Part shown: positions 1-8,526 of the stretch, one piece after another | How the letters are laid out: every line of letters starts with the position of its first letter | Position numbering within the stretch: the first letter of the stretch is position 1 | Source of the DNA: Allobranchiibius sp. CTAmp26 | GTDB taxonomy: Bacteria; Actinomycetota; Actinomycetes; Actinomycetales; Dermatophilaceae | Direction of reading: 5' to 3' | Length of the DNA stretch: 64,000 nucleotides | Assembly: GCF_017565405.1 (NCBI RefSeq) | Contig: NZ_JAGEKR010000003.1 | Span: forward strand, 62,001-126,000 | The notes under the pieces: generated by a model | Told to the model about the DNA's origin: nothing | What the model saw: the letters and a program-made list of their open reading frames with translations, nothing else | Databases searched by the model: none | Program-made: the position numbers and the translations under genes

Positions 1-894
1 CAGGTCCCGCTCGTACTTCACGACCACCGAGAGCGTCTCGGACAGCAGGGAGGCCGACAGCTCCTCGGCTCCCAGGACTGCCAGGGTGCGTGCCCAGTCG
101 ATGGTCTCGCTGACGCTCGGCGCCTTGCGCAGGTCCAGCTCACGCAGCCCGCGCACCACCTGCACCAGACCCTCCGCCAGGGCCGGCTCCAGACCGGTGT
201 CCTTGGAGGCGATGATGTCCAGCTCGCGATCGGCCTCCGGATAGTCGAGGAACAGGTGCAGGCAGCGTCGTTTCAGTGCCGCGGACAGGTCACGGGAGTT
301 GTTGCTGGTGAGGACGACGTACGGCTGATGCTTCGCCGACACGGTGCCGACCTCCGGGATGGAGATCTGGAACTCCGCGAGCGTCTCGAGCAGGACGGCC
401 TCCAACGCCTCATCGGCCCGGTCCACCTCGTCGATCAGCAGCACCACCGGCTCCGGTGAGGTGAGCGCCTCGAGCAAGGGCCGCTGGGCGAGGAACCGTT
501 CGGAGAAGAAGACGCTGTCCTGCTCGGAGATGCGATCGACGGCCTCACCGATGGTGCTGGTGTCCGCGACGATCTGCCCGATCTTCTCCCGCAGGATCTG
601 GGTGTAGAGCAGCTGCTTGCCGTAGTCCCACTCGTAGAGGGCCTTGGACTCGTCCTGTCCCTCGTAGCACTGCAACCGCAGCAGCCGGCGGCCCGTGGCG
701 GTCGCCAGACTCTGCGCTAGCTGCGTCTTGCCGACACCGGCCGGCCCCTCGATCAGCAGCGGCTTGTCCAGCCGGGTCTGCAGGAACACGGTGGTGGCGA
801 GGCGGTCGTCGCTCAGATACCCGACCTCGCGCAACCTGGCCTTGGTGTCCTCGACGTCTGCGAAAGCGGGTACCTCGGGGGTCGTGTCGTCCAC
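1..894 (-). CDS. MoxR-family AAA+ ATPase, cut by the left edge
   Basis: About 298 residues are visible and no stop is reached before base 1. The P-loop GPAGVGKT lies at residues 50-57, the Walker B motif VLLIDEVD near 151-158, and a sensor-1 TSNN near 190, the layout of MoxR/NorQ/CoxD-type AAA+ proteins. These usually act with a VWA-domain partner to insert metals or cofactors or to activate an enzyme. The GTG start at 894 is chosen because AGAGAGG lies just upstream and the product begins shortly before the conserved fold. It lies 93 bases downstream of the methanol-type dehydrogenase on the same strand, with a strong hairpin between. A role in maturing that dehydrogenase is inference. The VWA partner, if present, would be outside the window. 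Confidence 0.85.
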   Translation of the reverse strand, partial: MDDTTPEVPAFADVEDTKARLREVGYLSDDRLATTVFLQTRLDKPLLIEGPAGVGKTQLAQSLATATGRRLLRLQCYEGQDESKALYEWDYGKQLLYTQILREKIGQIVADTSTIGEAVDRISEQDSVFFSERFLAQRPLLEALTSPEPVVLLIDEVDRADEALEAVLLETLAEFQISIPEVGTVSAKHQPYVVLTSNNSRDLSAALKRRCLHLFLDYPEADRELDIIASKDTGLEPALAEGLVQVVRGLRELDLRKAPSVSETIDWARTLAVLGAEELSASLLSETLSVVVKYERDL

Positions 895-936
895 GTCGTC
901 CTCTCTGACGATCCACTGCGTATTCGGTGGTGCGAG

Positions 937-979
937 CTCGACGTGGCACACCCCTGACCTATGGGCGTGCCACGTCGAG
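937..979. terminator. Hairpin between the dehydrogenase and the MoxR ATPase gene
   Basis: Perfect 13-base arms (937-949 CTCGACGTGGCAC and 967-979) enclose a 17-base loop. It begins 9 bases past the dehydrogenase stop on the minus strand. There is no T run, so it may attenuate or stabilise the upstream message instead of ending it fully, with the ATPase translated from read-through. Confidence 0.6.
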
Positions 980-987
980 TGTCCTGG

Positions 988-2283
988 TCAGCCGATCAGG
1001 TCGTCCAGGTCGCCGTTCATGCAGTGGTCGACGACCGGTGAGACCAGATCGAACGTGCACTCCCGGGCGTTGCCCGGGGTGCAGGCGTCGCCGAGGACGT
1101 GGTTGGTGATCCGCGCGACGTCTTCCTTGTCGCCGGAGATCACCTTGGCGTTCTCGTAGAACTTCGTCGGGCCCTGACCCAGCCGGTTCTTGGAGTAGCT
1201 GTCCTGAGTCACATCGGTGAACTTCTCCGGGATGCCCACGTCGCGCAGCAACCGGATGGACGCCGCCAGCGCGGCATCGGCCGCCTGTACGTCGGTCATC
1301 CCGTGGGTGTCCACGCCGAGCGCCACGGCCATCTCGGCGAAGCGCTTGTAGTTGGCCGGCATGTTGAACGCCCACACCCGCGGCAGTGCGATCGCGTTGT
1401 TCAACCCGTGGTGGGTGTCGTAGAACGCACTGATCGCGTGCGAGATGGAGTGGATGATGCCGAGACCACCGGAGTTGAACGCCTGGGCGGCGATGTACTG
1501 GGCGTACATCATGCCCTGGCGGCCGGCGAGGTCGTCACCGTTCCAGACCGCCTGGCGCAGGTTGTCGCTGGTCAGCTTGACGGCGTACAACGCACTCCCG
1601 AGCGACGGCGGGAAGTCCAGCCGCGAGACGTACGGCTCGCTGGCGTGCGCGAGCACGTCGAAGCCGCACTGCGCGGTGTAGTCCGTCGGACAGGTGTAGT
1701 AGAGCACCGGGTCGTCGATCGCGAGCGTCGTCACGGCGGCGTCGTCGAACGCGACGTACTTGTGCGGCTGGTCGGGGTCGGTCGTGGTGTCGGTGATGAC
1801 GTAGGCCCACGAGGTCTCCGAGCCGGTGCCCGCCGTGGTGGACACCGCGATGTGCGGCGGGTTCTTCGGGTTCTCGGACTTGTTGAAGCCCTCGAACTCG
1901 TTGACGTTGCGTCCGTCGTGCGCCACGGAGATCCGAGCGCCCTTGCACGCGTCGTGCGCGGACCCACCACCGATCGACACGAAGGAGTCGCAGTCGTTCT
2001 CCTGGTACATCGCGACCGCGTCCATCGTGTTGTAGTCCTTGGGGTTGGACTCGACCTTGTCGTAGACCACCACCTCCAGACCGTGGTACTTCATCGACTC
2101 CACGATCTTGTGCACCGTGTCGGTGCCCCGCAGACCGGTGGTCATCACCAAGGTCTTCTTGAAGCCGAGCTTGAGTGCCTCCGGTCCGATCAGCTCGTGG
2201 GATCCGGGGCCCAGCAGCCCTCGGGGGAACGGGTGGAACTCTTTGATCGGAAACGGCTTGAGCAGCTCATCGACCTGCATCAC
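988..2283 (-). CDS. mno: NDMA-dependent methanol dehydrogenase-type iron alcohol dehydrogenase
   Basis: The 431-residue product is a group III (iron-containing) alcohol dehydrogenase. The nucleotide-binding GGGSAHD is at 105-111, and the expected metal ligands are Asp209, His213, His278 and His292, with the 14-residue His-His spacing typical of the family. Sequence features match the actinobacterial methanol:NDMA oxidoreductase group (Mno/Mdo), which holds its NAD(P) tightly and hands electrons to an external carrier. In mycobacteria that carrier is mycofactocin. The divergent mycofactocin operon 322 bases away supports this. The start ATG at 2283 has a second Met codon directly after it. The physiological substrate may be methanol or another small alcohol; the sequence does not decide. 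Confidence 0.9.
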   Translation of the reverse strand: MMQVDELLKPFPIKEFHPFPRGLLGPGSHELIGPEALKLGFKKTLVMTTGLRGTDTVHKIVESMKYHGLEVVVYDKVESNPKDYNTMDAVAMYQENDCDSFVSIGGGSAHDACKGARISVAHDGRNVNEFEGFNKSENPKNPPHIAVSTTAGTGSETSWAYVITDTTTDPDQPHKYVAFDDAAVTTLAIDDPVLYYTCPTDYTAQCGFDVLAHASEPYVSRLDFPPSLGSALYAVKLTSDNLRQAVWNGDDLAGRQGMMYAQYIAAQAFNSGGLGIIHSISHAISAFYDTHHGLNNAIALPRVWAFNMPANYKRFAEMAVALGVDTHGMTDVQAADAALAASIRLLRDVGIPEKFTDVTQDSYSKNRLGQGPTKFYENAKVISGDKEDVARITNHVLGDACTPGNARECTFDLVSPVVDHCMNGDLDDLIG

Positions 2284-2605
2284 GACCTCCTTGTCGAAGC
2301 GTTATTCGCCAGACAGTAGGAGCCGGGAGCACCGCGGCGACAGGCTCCGCGGCAAAGACTGATCCGAGCACGGGGGCATGCTGACCCAACGGTCACCGGT
2401 GCCCTGTCCGTTCGGACAGGGCCGGAAAGCACGGGCCCTGCGGTGGCACGGGGCGCGCGCGGAGAATCAGTGAAATCACCTGTTATACCTACCTGTTCGG
2501 GCAGGTTGCCCTCGACCAGCGAGCAGTGCGCCGGGCAGCGAGGCGGGCATAACGTGGTCGTCACAAGTGCATCCATCAGGGTGCGCGAGCCGGGAGGAGT
2601 TCGTG
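2284..2605. promoter_or_regulatory. Divergent control region between mno and mftA
   Basis: This 322-base gene-free stretch must carry both promoters. It holds a near-perfect palindrome at 2402-2421 (CCCTGTCCG, TT, CGGACAGGG) and a second, shorter one at 2491-2506 (ACCTG, 6 bases, CAGGT) that shares the CCTG/CAGG core. These are candidate operators for a shared regulator. No regulator gene such as mftR is nearby. I could not assign -35/-10 boxes with confidence. A GGAGGAG ribosome site at 2593-2599 precedes mftA. Confidence 0.5.
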
Positions 2606-2734
2606 ATGCCAGTTGACCTTGACCAGCAGGAGCAGGTCGCCGACACGCAGGTCGAGGACCGGGTGGACGAGGCTCCCGTCGAGGAGAGCCTGGTCGAGGA
2701 CGTGTCGATCGACGGCATGTGCGGCGTCTACTGA
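2606..2734 (+). CDS. mftA: Mycofactocin precursor peptide MftA
   Basis: The 42-residue acidic peptide ends in IDGMCGVY, the hallmark C-terminus of mycofactocin precursors. The terminal Val-Tyr is the part converted into the redox cofactor: MftC decarboxylates and cross-links it, MftE cuts it free, and MftD deaminates it. The rest is leader recognised by MftB. The ATG at 2606 sits a few bases after GGAGGAG; a GTG codon directly before it is an alternative start. The stop overlaps the mftB start by one base (TGATG), so the two are translationally coupled. Confidence 0.95.
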   Translation: MPVDLDQQEQVADTQVEDRVDEAPVEESLVEDVSIDGMCGVY

Positions 2735-3003
2735 TGCTGCACGAACGCTGGGAGCTGAGCGGCTCGGTGGCCCTGCGCCCCGAGCCGTTCGGCGCCCTGG
2801 CCTACGACTTCGACAGTCGGCGCCTGACCTTCCTGAAGTCGCCCGGCCTCGTACGGGTGGTCCGCGCGCTGGGGGACGGCGGCGACGTACACGACGCACT
2901 GATCGCGGGCGGCGTACCGCAGGAGCAGTGGCCTCGCTACCTCGAGGCGCTCACCCGACTCGCGGAGCACCACATGCTGCGCCCGGCGGGGGTGGCGGCA
3001 TGA
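2734..3003 (+). CDS. mftB: Mycofactocin precursor chaperone MftB (PqqD-like)
   Basis: The 89-residue product has the size and the winged-helix RRE character of MftB, which binds the MftA leader and presents it to the radical-SAM enzyme MftC. The visible pattern (LRPEPFGALAYDF near residues 16-28, then FLKSPGLVRVV) matches the family. The ATG at 2734 is preferred over an in-frame upstream GTG because it creates the TGATG junction with mftA. The end overlaps mftC by 4 bases (ATGA). Identification rests on both sequence pattern and its position between mftA and mftC. Confidence 0.92.
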   Translation: MLHERWELSGSVALRPEPFGALAYDFDSRRLTFLKSPGLVRVVRALGDGGDVHDALIAGGVPQEQWPRYLEALTRLAEHHMLRPAGVAA

Positions 3004-4175
3004 CGATGGTCGAACCACGCCTGGTCGAGCGATTCGAGCAGGGACTGGACGCACCGATCTGCCTCACGTGGGAGCTGACGTACGCCTGCAACCTGGCGTG
3101 CGTGCACTGCCTGTCCTCCTCCGGCCGCCGCGACCCGCGGGAGCTCAGCACCCAGGAGTGCATGGCGCTGATCGACGAGTTCAAGCGCATGCAGATCTTC
3201 TACGTGAACATCGGCGGCGGCGAGCCGACCGTGCGCCCGGACTTCTGGGAGCTGGTCGACTACGCGGTCGACAACTACGTGGGGGTCAAGTTCTCGACGA
3301 ACGGTTTCCGGATCACCAAGGAGCGCGCGGAGCGTCTGGCGTCCACCGACTACCTCGACGTGCAGATCTCCCTCGATGGCGCGACGGCGGAGGTGAACGA
3401 CGCCGTACGCGGCGCCGGCACCTACGACCGGGCGTTGCGTGCGCTCGGCTACCTGGCCGACGCCGGCATGAAGGACACCAAGATCTCGGTGGTCTGCACC
3501 CGAGAGAACATCCCCCAGCTGGACGAGTTCAAGGCCATCGCCGACCGGTACAACGCGCAGCTGCGACTGACCCGGTTGCGTCCGGCCGGCCGCGGCGCTG
3601 ACACGTGGGGCGAACTGCACCCACTGCCCGACCAGCAGCGGCAGCTCTACGACTGGCTGGTCGCGCACGGCGAGGGGGTGCTGACCGGCGACTCGTTCTT
3701 CCACTTGTCGGCGTACGGCGAGGCCCTGCCCGGGCTCAACCTGTGCGGTGCCGGGCGGGTGGTGTGCCTGATCGACCCCGTCGGTGACGTCTACGCCTGC
3801 CCGTTCGCGATCCACGACCGCTTCCGTGCGGGCAACGTGCGGGAGGCCGGGTTCGCACCGGTCTGGCGGGAGTCGGAGCTGTTCACCGAGCTGCGGTCAC
3901 CGCAGTCGGGCGGCGCGTGCACGCACTGCAGCGCGTACGACTCCTGCCGCGGGGGGTGCATGGCCGCGAAGTTCTTCACCGGTCTGCCCCTGGACGGCCC
4001 GGACCCGGAGTGCGTGAAGGGCAACGGAGCCGTGCCCGCGTCGGTGCGTCCGCAGCCGTCGCAGGACCACTCGCACCGCGGCCCCGTCCGCAACCAGCCC
4101 GTGCCGCTGACGTTGCAGACCCGTCGACCGGAGCGTGCCTGCGACGAGAACCCGCTCGCAGGTCTGCGGGGATGA
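3000..4175 (+). CDS. mftC: Mycofactocin radical SAM maturase MftC
   Basis: The 391-residue radical SAM/SPASM protein has the cluster motif CNLACVHC (Cys30, Cys34, Cys37) followed by the SAM-contact GGGEP. The C-terminal SPASM region carries paired cysteines (CGAGRVVCLIDPVGDVYACPF and CTHCSAYDSCRGGC) for auxiliary Fe-S clusters. MftC oxidatively decarboxylates the terminal Tyr of MftA and then forms the Val-Tyr cross-link. The start ATG at 3000 overlaps the mftB stop; a second ATG lies two codons later. The last roughly 50 residues after the final Cys are Pro/Arg/Gln-rich and look like a non-conserved tail. The gene overlaps mftE by 4 bases. Confidence 0.96.
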   Translation: MTMVEPRLVERFEQGLDAPICLTWELTYACNLACVHCLSSSGRRDPRELSTQECMALIDEFKRMQIFYVNIGGGEPTVRPDFWELVDYAVDNYVGVKFSTNGFRITKERAERLASTDYLDVQISLDGATAEVNDAVRGAGTYDRALRALGYLADAGMKDTKISVVCTRENIPQLDEFKAIADRYNAQLRLTRLRPAGRGADTWGELHPLPDQQRQLYDWLVAHGEGVLTGDSFFHLSAYGEALPGLNLCGAGRVVCLIDPVGDVYACPFAIHDRFRAGNVREAGFAPVWRESELFTELRSPQSGGACTHCSAYDSCRGGCMAAKFFTGLPLDGPDPECVKGNGAVPASVRPQPSQDHSHRGPVRNQPVPLTLQTRRPERACDENPLAGLRG

Positions 4176-5014
4176 CCACGGGGCCGGGCGGACCGGGCGA
4201 GCGCGGTGCGCGTCGTACGACGCCCGGCCCGCCCGCGCCCGCCGACCAGCACCTGCCACTCGCGCAGTGGACGTCGCCGCAGGCCTGCGGGGGGCCGCTG
4301 CTGATCGTGCCGGTCGGCTCCCTGGAGCAGCACGGCCCGCACCTGCCGCTCGACACCGACAGCGCGGTCGCCACGGCGGTCGCGACCGCAGCCGCCGCAC
4401 TCCTCACGACCGGTGGGGAGTCCGTCGCCGTGGCGCCGGTCGTCGCGTACGGCGCGTCGGGCGAGCACCAGGACTTCGCCGGGACCGTGTCGATCGGACG
4501 TGCAGCGCTCACCGCGCTGCTGGTCGAGATCGGTCGCAGCGCCGGCACCTGGGCCGCGCGCATGGTGTTCGTCAACGGACACGGCGGGAACGCCGCGGCC
4601 CTGCGCGATGCGGTGCGGCTCCTTCGCGCGGAGTCGCGGGACGCCTCGTGGGTCCCGGCCGGCGTACCGGGCGCCGACGCGCACGCGGGCCACGTCGAGA
4701 CCAGCATCATGCTGCACCTGCGACCCGGTTCGGTGGACATGACGCGGGCGGTCTGCGGCACGACCACCGCCATCGAGCAGCTGCTGCCTGCCCTGCGCGA
4801 GAGCGGCGTACGGGCAGTGTCGCCGACAGGCATCCTCGGCGACCCCCGCGGCGCCGACGCCGCCCAGGGCGCGCGGCTGTGCGACCGGATCGCCGACGAC
4901 GTGACCGACCGCATCCGGCGGGGCACCATCGACGACGACGGGCTGCTCGTCATCCAGACCCGCACCCTCGCGGCCCTCCCGCAGGCGCGCCGCGTACCGT
5001 CAGGGTCGCTGTGA
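4172..5014 (+). CDS. mftE: Mycofactocin peptidase MftE (creatininase family)
   Basis: The 280-residue product belongs to the creatininase family. It shows the metal-site segment VGSLEQHGPHLPLDTD near residues 47-62 and VNGHGGN near residue 134. MftE hydrolyses matured MftA to release the modified Val-Tyr dipeptide core. The start ATG at 4172 overlaps the mftC stop (ATGA), and the end overlaps the following SDR (GTGA). In many mycobacterial clusters mftD lies between mftC and mftE; here mftE follows mftC directly and mftD has moved to the operon end. Confidence 0.93.
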   Translation: MTTGPGGPGERGARRTTPGPPAPADQHLPLAQWTSPQACGGPLLIVPVGSLEQHGPHLPLDTDSAVATAVATAAAALLTTGGESVAVAPVVAYGASGEHQDFAGTVSIGRAALTALLVEIGRSAGTWAARMVFVNGHGGNAAALRDAVRLLRAESRDASWVPAGVPGADAHAGHVETSIMLHLRPGSVDMTRAVCGTTTAIEQLLPALRESGVRAVSPTGILGDPRGADAAQGARLCDRIADDVTDRIRRGTIDDDGLLVIQTRTLAALPQARRVPSGSL

Positions 5015-5796
5015 CGGCCCCGGCTGCCTTGGTCACCGGCGCCGCGCGGGGGATCGGTGCCGCCACCTGCCGCCGACTCGCGCAGCGCGGCCTGCACGTG
5101 ATCGCGGTCGACGCCTGCCTCGGTGAGGAGCAGGGCCGGTTCGCCGGCGCCGAGCCCGCCGACCTGGACGCACTGCGCGCGGAGCTGGGAGACCGCGTCA
5201 CGACGGTGCGCGCCGACGTACGCGACGCCACGGCTCTCGCGACCGGGATCGCCGACGCGCTGGCCGCCGCCGACGGGCTGCGCACCGTGGTGGCCGCCGC
5301 GGCCCTGATCGACGGCGGGGACGACCTGTGGAGTACCGATCCCGCTGTGCTGGAGGCGATGTGGCGCACCGACGTCGTCGGCGTGTGGAACACCGCGGCC
5401 GCGTGCGTGCCCGCGTTGCTTGCCACCGCCGACAGCGGGAACGGCGCCTCCTTCGTCGCGATCGCATCGGCGGCCGGCGACCGTGGCCTGTGGCACCTGG
5501 GGGCGTACTGCACGGTGAAGCACGCCGTGGTCGGGCTGGTGCGCGGACTGGCCGCCGATCTGCAGGGACGCGGCGTCGCGGTCAGCGGCGTCTCACCCGG
5601 GTCGACGGCGACGCCCATGCTCACGGCGACCGCGGCGATCTACGGCCTGCAGGACACCTCGGAGTTGGCCCGCGACATGACCGCTCGCGCACCGCTGGAC
5701 CCCGACGACATCGCGCGAGTCATCGAGACTGCTTGTCTCGCCGGGGCGGTCACCCACGGCTCGATCTTCGATGCGACCGGAGGTCTGGGCGCATGA
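5011..5796 (+). CDS. Mycofactocin-associated SDR family oxidoreductase
   Basis: The 261-residue short-chain dehydrogenase/reductase has the N-terminal cofactor motif TGAARGIG and the catalytic serine, Tyr and Lys (YCTVK near residues 168-172). It overlaps mftE (GTGA) and mftF (ATGA), so it is translated as part of the biosynthesis operon. SDR subfamilies that occur only with mycofactocin are known and are thought to hold NAD(H) non-exchangeably and use mycofactocin as electron acceptor. This gene is probably one of them. An alternative is a tailoring step on the cofactor. The substrate cannot be read from the sequence. Confidence 0.85.
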   Translation: MTAPAALVTGAARGIGAATCRRLAQRGLHVIAVDACLGEEQGRFAGAEPADLDALRAELGDRVTTVRADVRDATALATGIADALAAADGLRTVVAAAALIDGGDDLWSTDPAVLEAMWRTDVVGVWNTAAACVPALLATADSGNGASFVAIASAAGDRGLWHLGAYCTVKHAVVGLVRGLAADLQGRGVAVSGVSPGSTATPMLTATAAIYGLQDTSELARDMTARAPLDPDDIARVIETACLAGAVTHGSIFDATGGLGA

Positions 5797-7286
5797 CGAC
5801 GGCCGAGGCCCTTGTGCCGGCGGGTGTGCGGGTGCGCCTCAGCGACGACGTCGTGCGCTGCGACGGCGGCAACACCCTCTTCGGCACCCGCAGCGGGCGG
5901 ATCCTGCGGCTGGCGCCGGTCGCCGTACGGATGCTGCAGGACGGCGACTTCACCGTCGCCGACCGCACCGGCGCCGTGCTGTCGCGGGCGCTCTTCGACC
6001 GCGGGATGGCCGACCCGCTGTGGCCCGTGCGCGCCTCGGAGGCGGACCCTGCTGACGCACTGCGCGACGTCACGGTGGTGGTGCCGGTCCGCGATCGTCC
6101 CCGACCGCTGGCGACGCTCCTGGCGTCGCTCCCGCCGGTCGGTGACGTGCTGGTCGTCGACGACGGCTCACTCGATGCCGATGCCGTCACGGCGGTCTGC
6201 GCGGCGGCGGGAGCACGCGTCGTCCGCCACCCTGCCTCCCTGGGGCCGGCCGCCGCGCGCAACACCGGGATCGCCCGCTGCACAACGGAGTTCGTGGCCG
6301 TGATCGACTCCGACGTCGTCCCCGACGAGCACGCGCTGACGCACCTGCGCCGACACTTCGACGACCCGCTGGTCGGGGTGGTCGGCCCGCGCATCCTCGG
6401 CGTAGAGGGCGACGCCCCCGGATGGATCGCGCGGTACGAGGCGGCGTCCTCCTCCTTGGACCTCGGACCGGTCGCCGGTCCCGTTGCGCCGCTGACCCGG
6501 TTGTCCTACCTTCCGTCGGCCACCCTGATGCTGCGGGTCCGAGCGCTCGGGTCCGGTTTCGACGCGGACCTGCAGGTGGCGGAGGACGTCGACCTCGTAT
6601 GGCGGATGGTCGCCGACGGCTGGCGGGCGCGCTACGCCCCCGAGGCGCAGGTGCGCCACGACCACCGCACCAGCGCGGGCGCCTGGATGTCGCGCAAGTC
6701 CTACTACGGCACCGGTGCCGCCCTGCTGGCGCAGCGCCACGGCGCGCTCGTCGCCCCGATGCGTCTGCATCCACTGAGCGCCGCCGTGGTCGCGCTGACC
6801 GCGACGCAACGTCGCTCGACCATGGCCGCGGCAGCCGGTCTGGCCACGGTGCAGGTACTGCTGACCGCTCAGCGGGTGCGCACCCAGCACCGGGACCATC
6901 CGCTCCGGCTCGGAGCCACCCTGACCGTGATGTCCCTGACTGCCGCCGCCGCACAGACCGGGGCCGCACTCACCCGTCACCACTGGCCGGTGGCGCTACT
7001 GCTCGCGACCCGCTCGCGGCGTACCCGCCGGATGCTCGTCGTCGCCGCCCTGACCTGCGGGGCTCGCGGTCACCGGTCGAGCGAGCTGGACCCGGTGCGC
7101 TACCTGCTCGCGCGACGCATCGACGACCTGGCATACGGGTTCGGACTCTGGCGCGGGGCCGTCACCGCCCGCTCGCCGCGGTGCCTCATGCCCACCTTCA
7201 CCTCCCTGCGGCCCGCCCGGGCCGCCGCGCCGCCGGCCCACGGCGTACCCCTCACCCCTACGAGAGAAGGAACGCGCCATGGCTGA
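5793..7286 (+). CDS. mftF: Mycofactocin glycosyltransferase MftF
   Basis: The 497-residue product has an N-terminal domain followed by a GT-A family 2 glycosyltransferase fold: VVVPVRDRP near 94, VVDDGSLDAD near 120, the metal motif DSDVVPDEH near 171, and AEDVDLVWRM near 268. MftF builds the oligo-glucose chain on premycofactocin. The C-terminal third has hydrophobic segments, consistent with membrane association. The ATG at 5793 overlaps the SDR stop. The 3' end overlaps mftD by 8 bases, and the mftD ribosome site lies inside this gene. Confidence 0.93.
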   Translation: MTTAEALVPAGVRVRLSDDVVRCDGGNTLFGTRSGRILRLAPVAVRMLQDGDFTVADRTGAVLSRALFDRGMADPLWPVRASEADPADALRDVTVVVPVRDRPRPLATLLASLPPVGDVLVVDDGSLDADAVTAVCAAAGARVVRHPASLGPAAARNTGIARCTTEFVAVIDSDVVPDEHALTHLRRHFDDPLVGVVGPRILGVEGDAPGWIARYEAASSSLDLGPVAGPVAPLTRLSYLPSATLMLRVRALGSGFDADLQVAEDVDLVWRMVADGWRARYAPEAQVRHDHRTSAGAWMSRKSYYGTGAALLAQRHGALVAPMRLHPLSAAVVALTATQRRSTMAAAAGLATVQVLLTAQRVRTQHRDHPLRLGATLTVMSLTAAAAQTGAALTRHHWPVALLLATRSRRTRRMLVVAALTCGARGHRSSELDPVRYLLARRIDDLAYGFGLWRGAVTARSPRCLMPTFTSLRPARAAAPPAHGVPLTPTREGTRHG

Positions 7287-8478
7287 ACATCGGTGGTTCG
7301 AGACGGTCGCGGTCGCGCAGGAACGCGCGAAGAAGCGACTCCCCCCGTCGGTCTACAAGGCGTTGCTCGCCGGCAGCGAGAAGGGGGTCACGTACGCCGA
7401 CAACATGGCCGCCTTCGCCGAGTTGGGCTTCGCGCCGCACGTCGCGGGGCAGCCGGCGGACCGGTCGCTGGCGACCCGGGCGTTGCACCAGGACATGTCG
7501 ATGCCGGTGATGATCTCGCCGACCGGTGTGCAGGCGGTGCACCCCGAGGGAGAGGTCGCGGTCGCCCGTGCGGCGGCGGCCCGCGGGGTGGCGATGGGAC
7601 TCAGCTCCTTCGCCAGCAAACCCGTCGAGGAGGTCGTCGCCGCGAACCCGCAGACCTTCTTCCAGATGTACTGGATGGGCGGTCGGGACGCGATGGCCGC
7701 CCGGATGGAGCGGGCCCGTGCGGCCGGCGTGGTCGGCGTGATCGCCACGACCGACTGGTCGTTCTCCAACGGCCGGGACTGGGGCAGCCCGATCATCCCG
7801 GCCCGGATGGACCTGCGCACCATGCTGACCCGCGCCCCCGAGGCCCTGCGCCGCCCCGGTTGGTTCCTCGACTTCGCCAAGACCGGGCGACCGCCGGCGC
7901 TGACCGCCCCGAACCTCGGGCCGGAAGGCGGCGAGGCACCCGGGTTCTTCGAGGCGTACGGCGAGTGGATGCAGACCCCGCCGCCCAGCTGGGACGACAT
8001 CGCCTGGATGGTGAAGGAGTGGGGCGGCACCTTCGTCCTCAAGGGAGTGTGTCGGGTCGACGACGCGCGGCGCGCCGTCGATGCCGGGGTGAGTGCCATC
8101 TCGGTCTCCAACCACGGCGGCAACAACCTGGACAGCACCCCGGCGAGCATCCGGTGCCTGCCTGCGGTCGCCGAAGCGGTCGGCGAGCAGATCGACGTAG
8201 TCCTGGACGGTGGGGTGCGGCGCGGGAGCGACGTCGTGAAGGCCGTCGCGCTCGGCGCGAAGGCGGCCCTCATCGGGCGTGCCTATCTGTGGGGTCTCGC
8301 GGCCGGTGGCCAACCGGGCGTCGAGAACGTGCTCGACGTGCTGCGCGGCGGGATCGACTCGGCGCTGCGTGGGATCGGCAAGGCCGACGTGCACGACCTC
8401 ACTCCGGACGACGTCCTGATCCCGGACGGCTTCCTCCGCGCGTTGGGTGCGTCGGACCCGTCATATGCGGTGCACTGA
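7279..8478 (+). CDS. mftD: Mycofactocin FMN-dependent oxidase MftD
   Basis: The 399-residue product is an alpha-hydroxy-acid-oxidase-type FMN enzyme. The family active-site segment SNHGGNNLD is near residue 275, and the phosphate-binding DGGVRRGSDV and ALIGRAYLWG follow. MftD oxidatively deaminates the MftE product to premycofactocin, forming the redox-active alpha-keto amide. AGAAGGA upstream of the ATG at 7279 supports the start. It is the last gene of the operon; its usual place is next to mftC. A hairpin follows at 8494-8526. Confidence 0.95.
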   Translation: MAEHRWFETVAVAQERAKKRLPPSVYKALLAGSEKGVTYADNMAAFAELGFAPHVAGQPADRSLATRALHQDMSMPVMISPTGVQAVHPEGEVAVARAAAARGVAMGLSSFASKPVEEVVAANPQTFFQMYWMGGRDAMAARMERARAAGVVGVIATTDWSFSNGRDWGSPIIPARMDLRTMLTRAPEALRRPGWFLDFAKTGRPPALTAPNLGPEGGEAPGFFEAYGEWMQTPPPSWDDIAWMVKEWGGTFVLKGVCRVDDARRAVDAGVSAISVSNHGGNNLDSTPASIRCLPAVAEAVGEQIDVVLDGGVRRGSDVVKAVALGAKAALIGRAYLWGLAAGGQPGVENVLDVLRGGIDSALRGIGKADVHDLTPDDVLIPDGFLRALGASDPSYAVH

Positions 8479-8493
8479 GACATAATTTGTCAT

Positions 8494-8526
8494 CATGTCC
8501 CGCGTGCCGGCGACATCTGGGACATG
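8494..8526. terminator. Inverted repeat after mftD
   Basis: Perfect 8-base arms CATGTCCC (8494-8501) and GGGACATG (8519-8526) flank a 17-base GC-rich loop 15 bases after the mftD stop. It is a plausible but weak end of the mycofactocin operon, as there is no T run. Confidence 0.4.

Noticed and set aside
1099-2319. Long open frame on the plus strand opposite mno
   Set aside because: It mirrors the minus-strand dehydrogenase, is very rich in Val, Arg and His, and has no known motif. High GC creates long antisense frames.
2606-2734. Ordinary hypothetical small protein or toxin
   Set aside because: The IDGMCGVY end and the adjacent MftB and MftC identify a mycofactocin precursor.
3976-5523. Long leftward frame across mftE and the SDR
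   Set aside because: Arg/Ser/Ala-rich, without domains, and opposite two well-supported genes.
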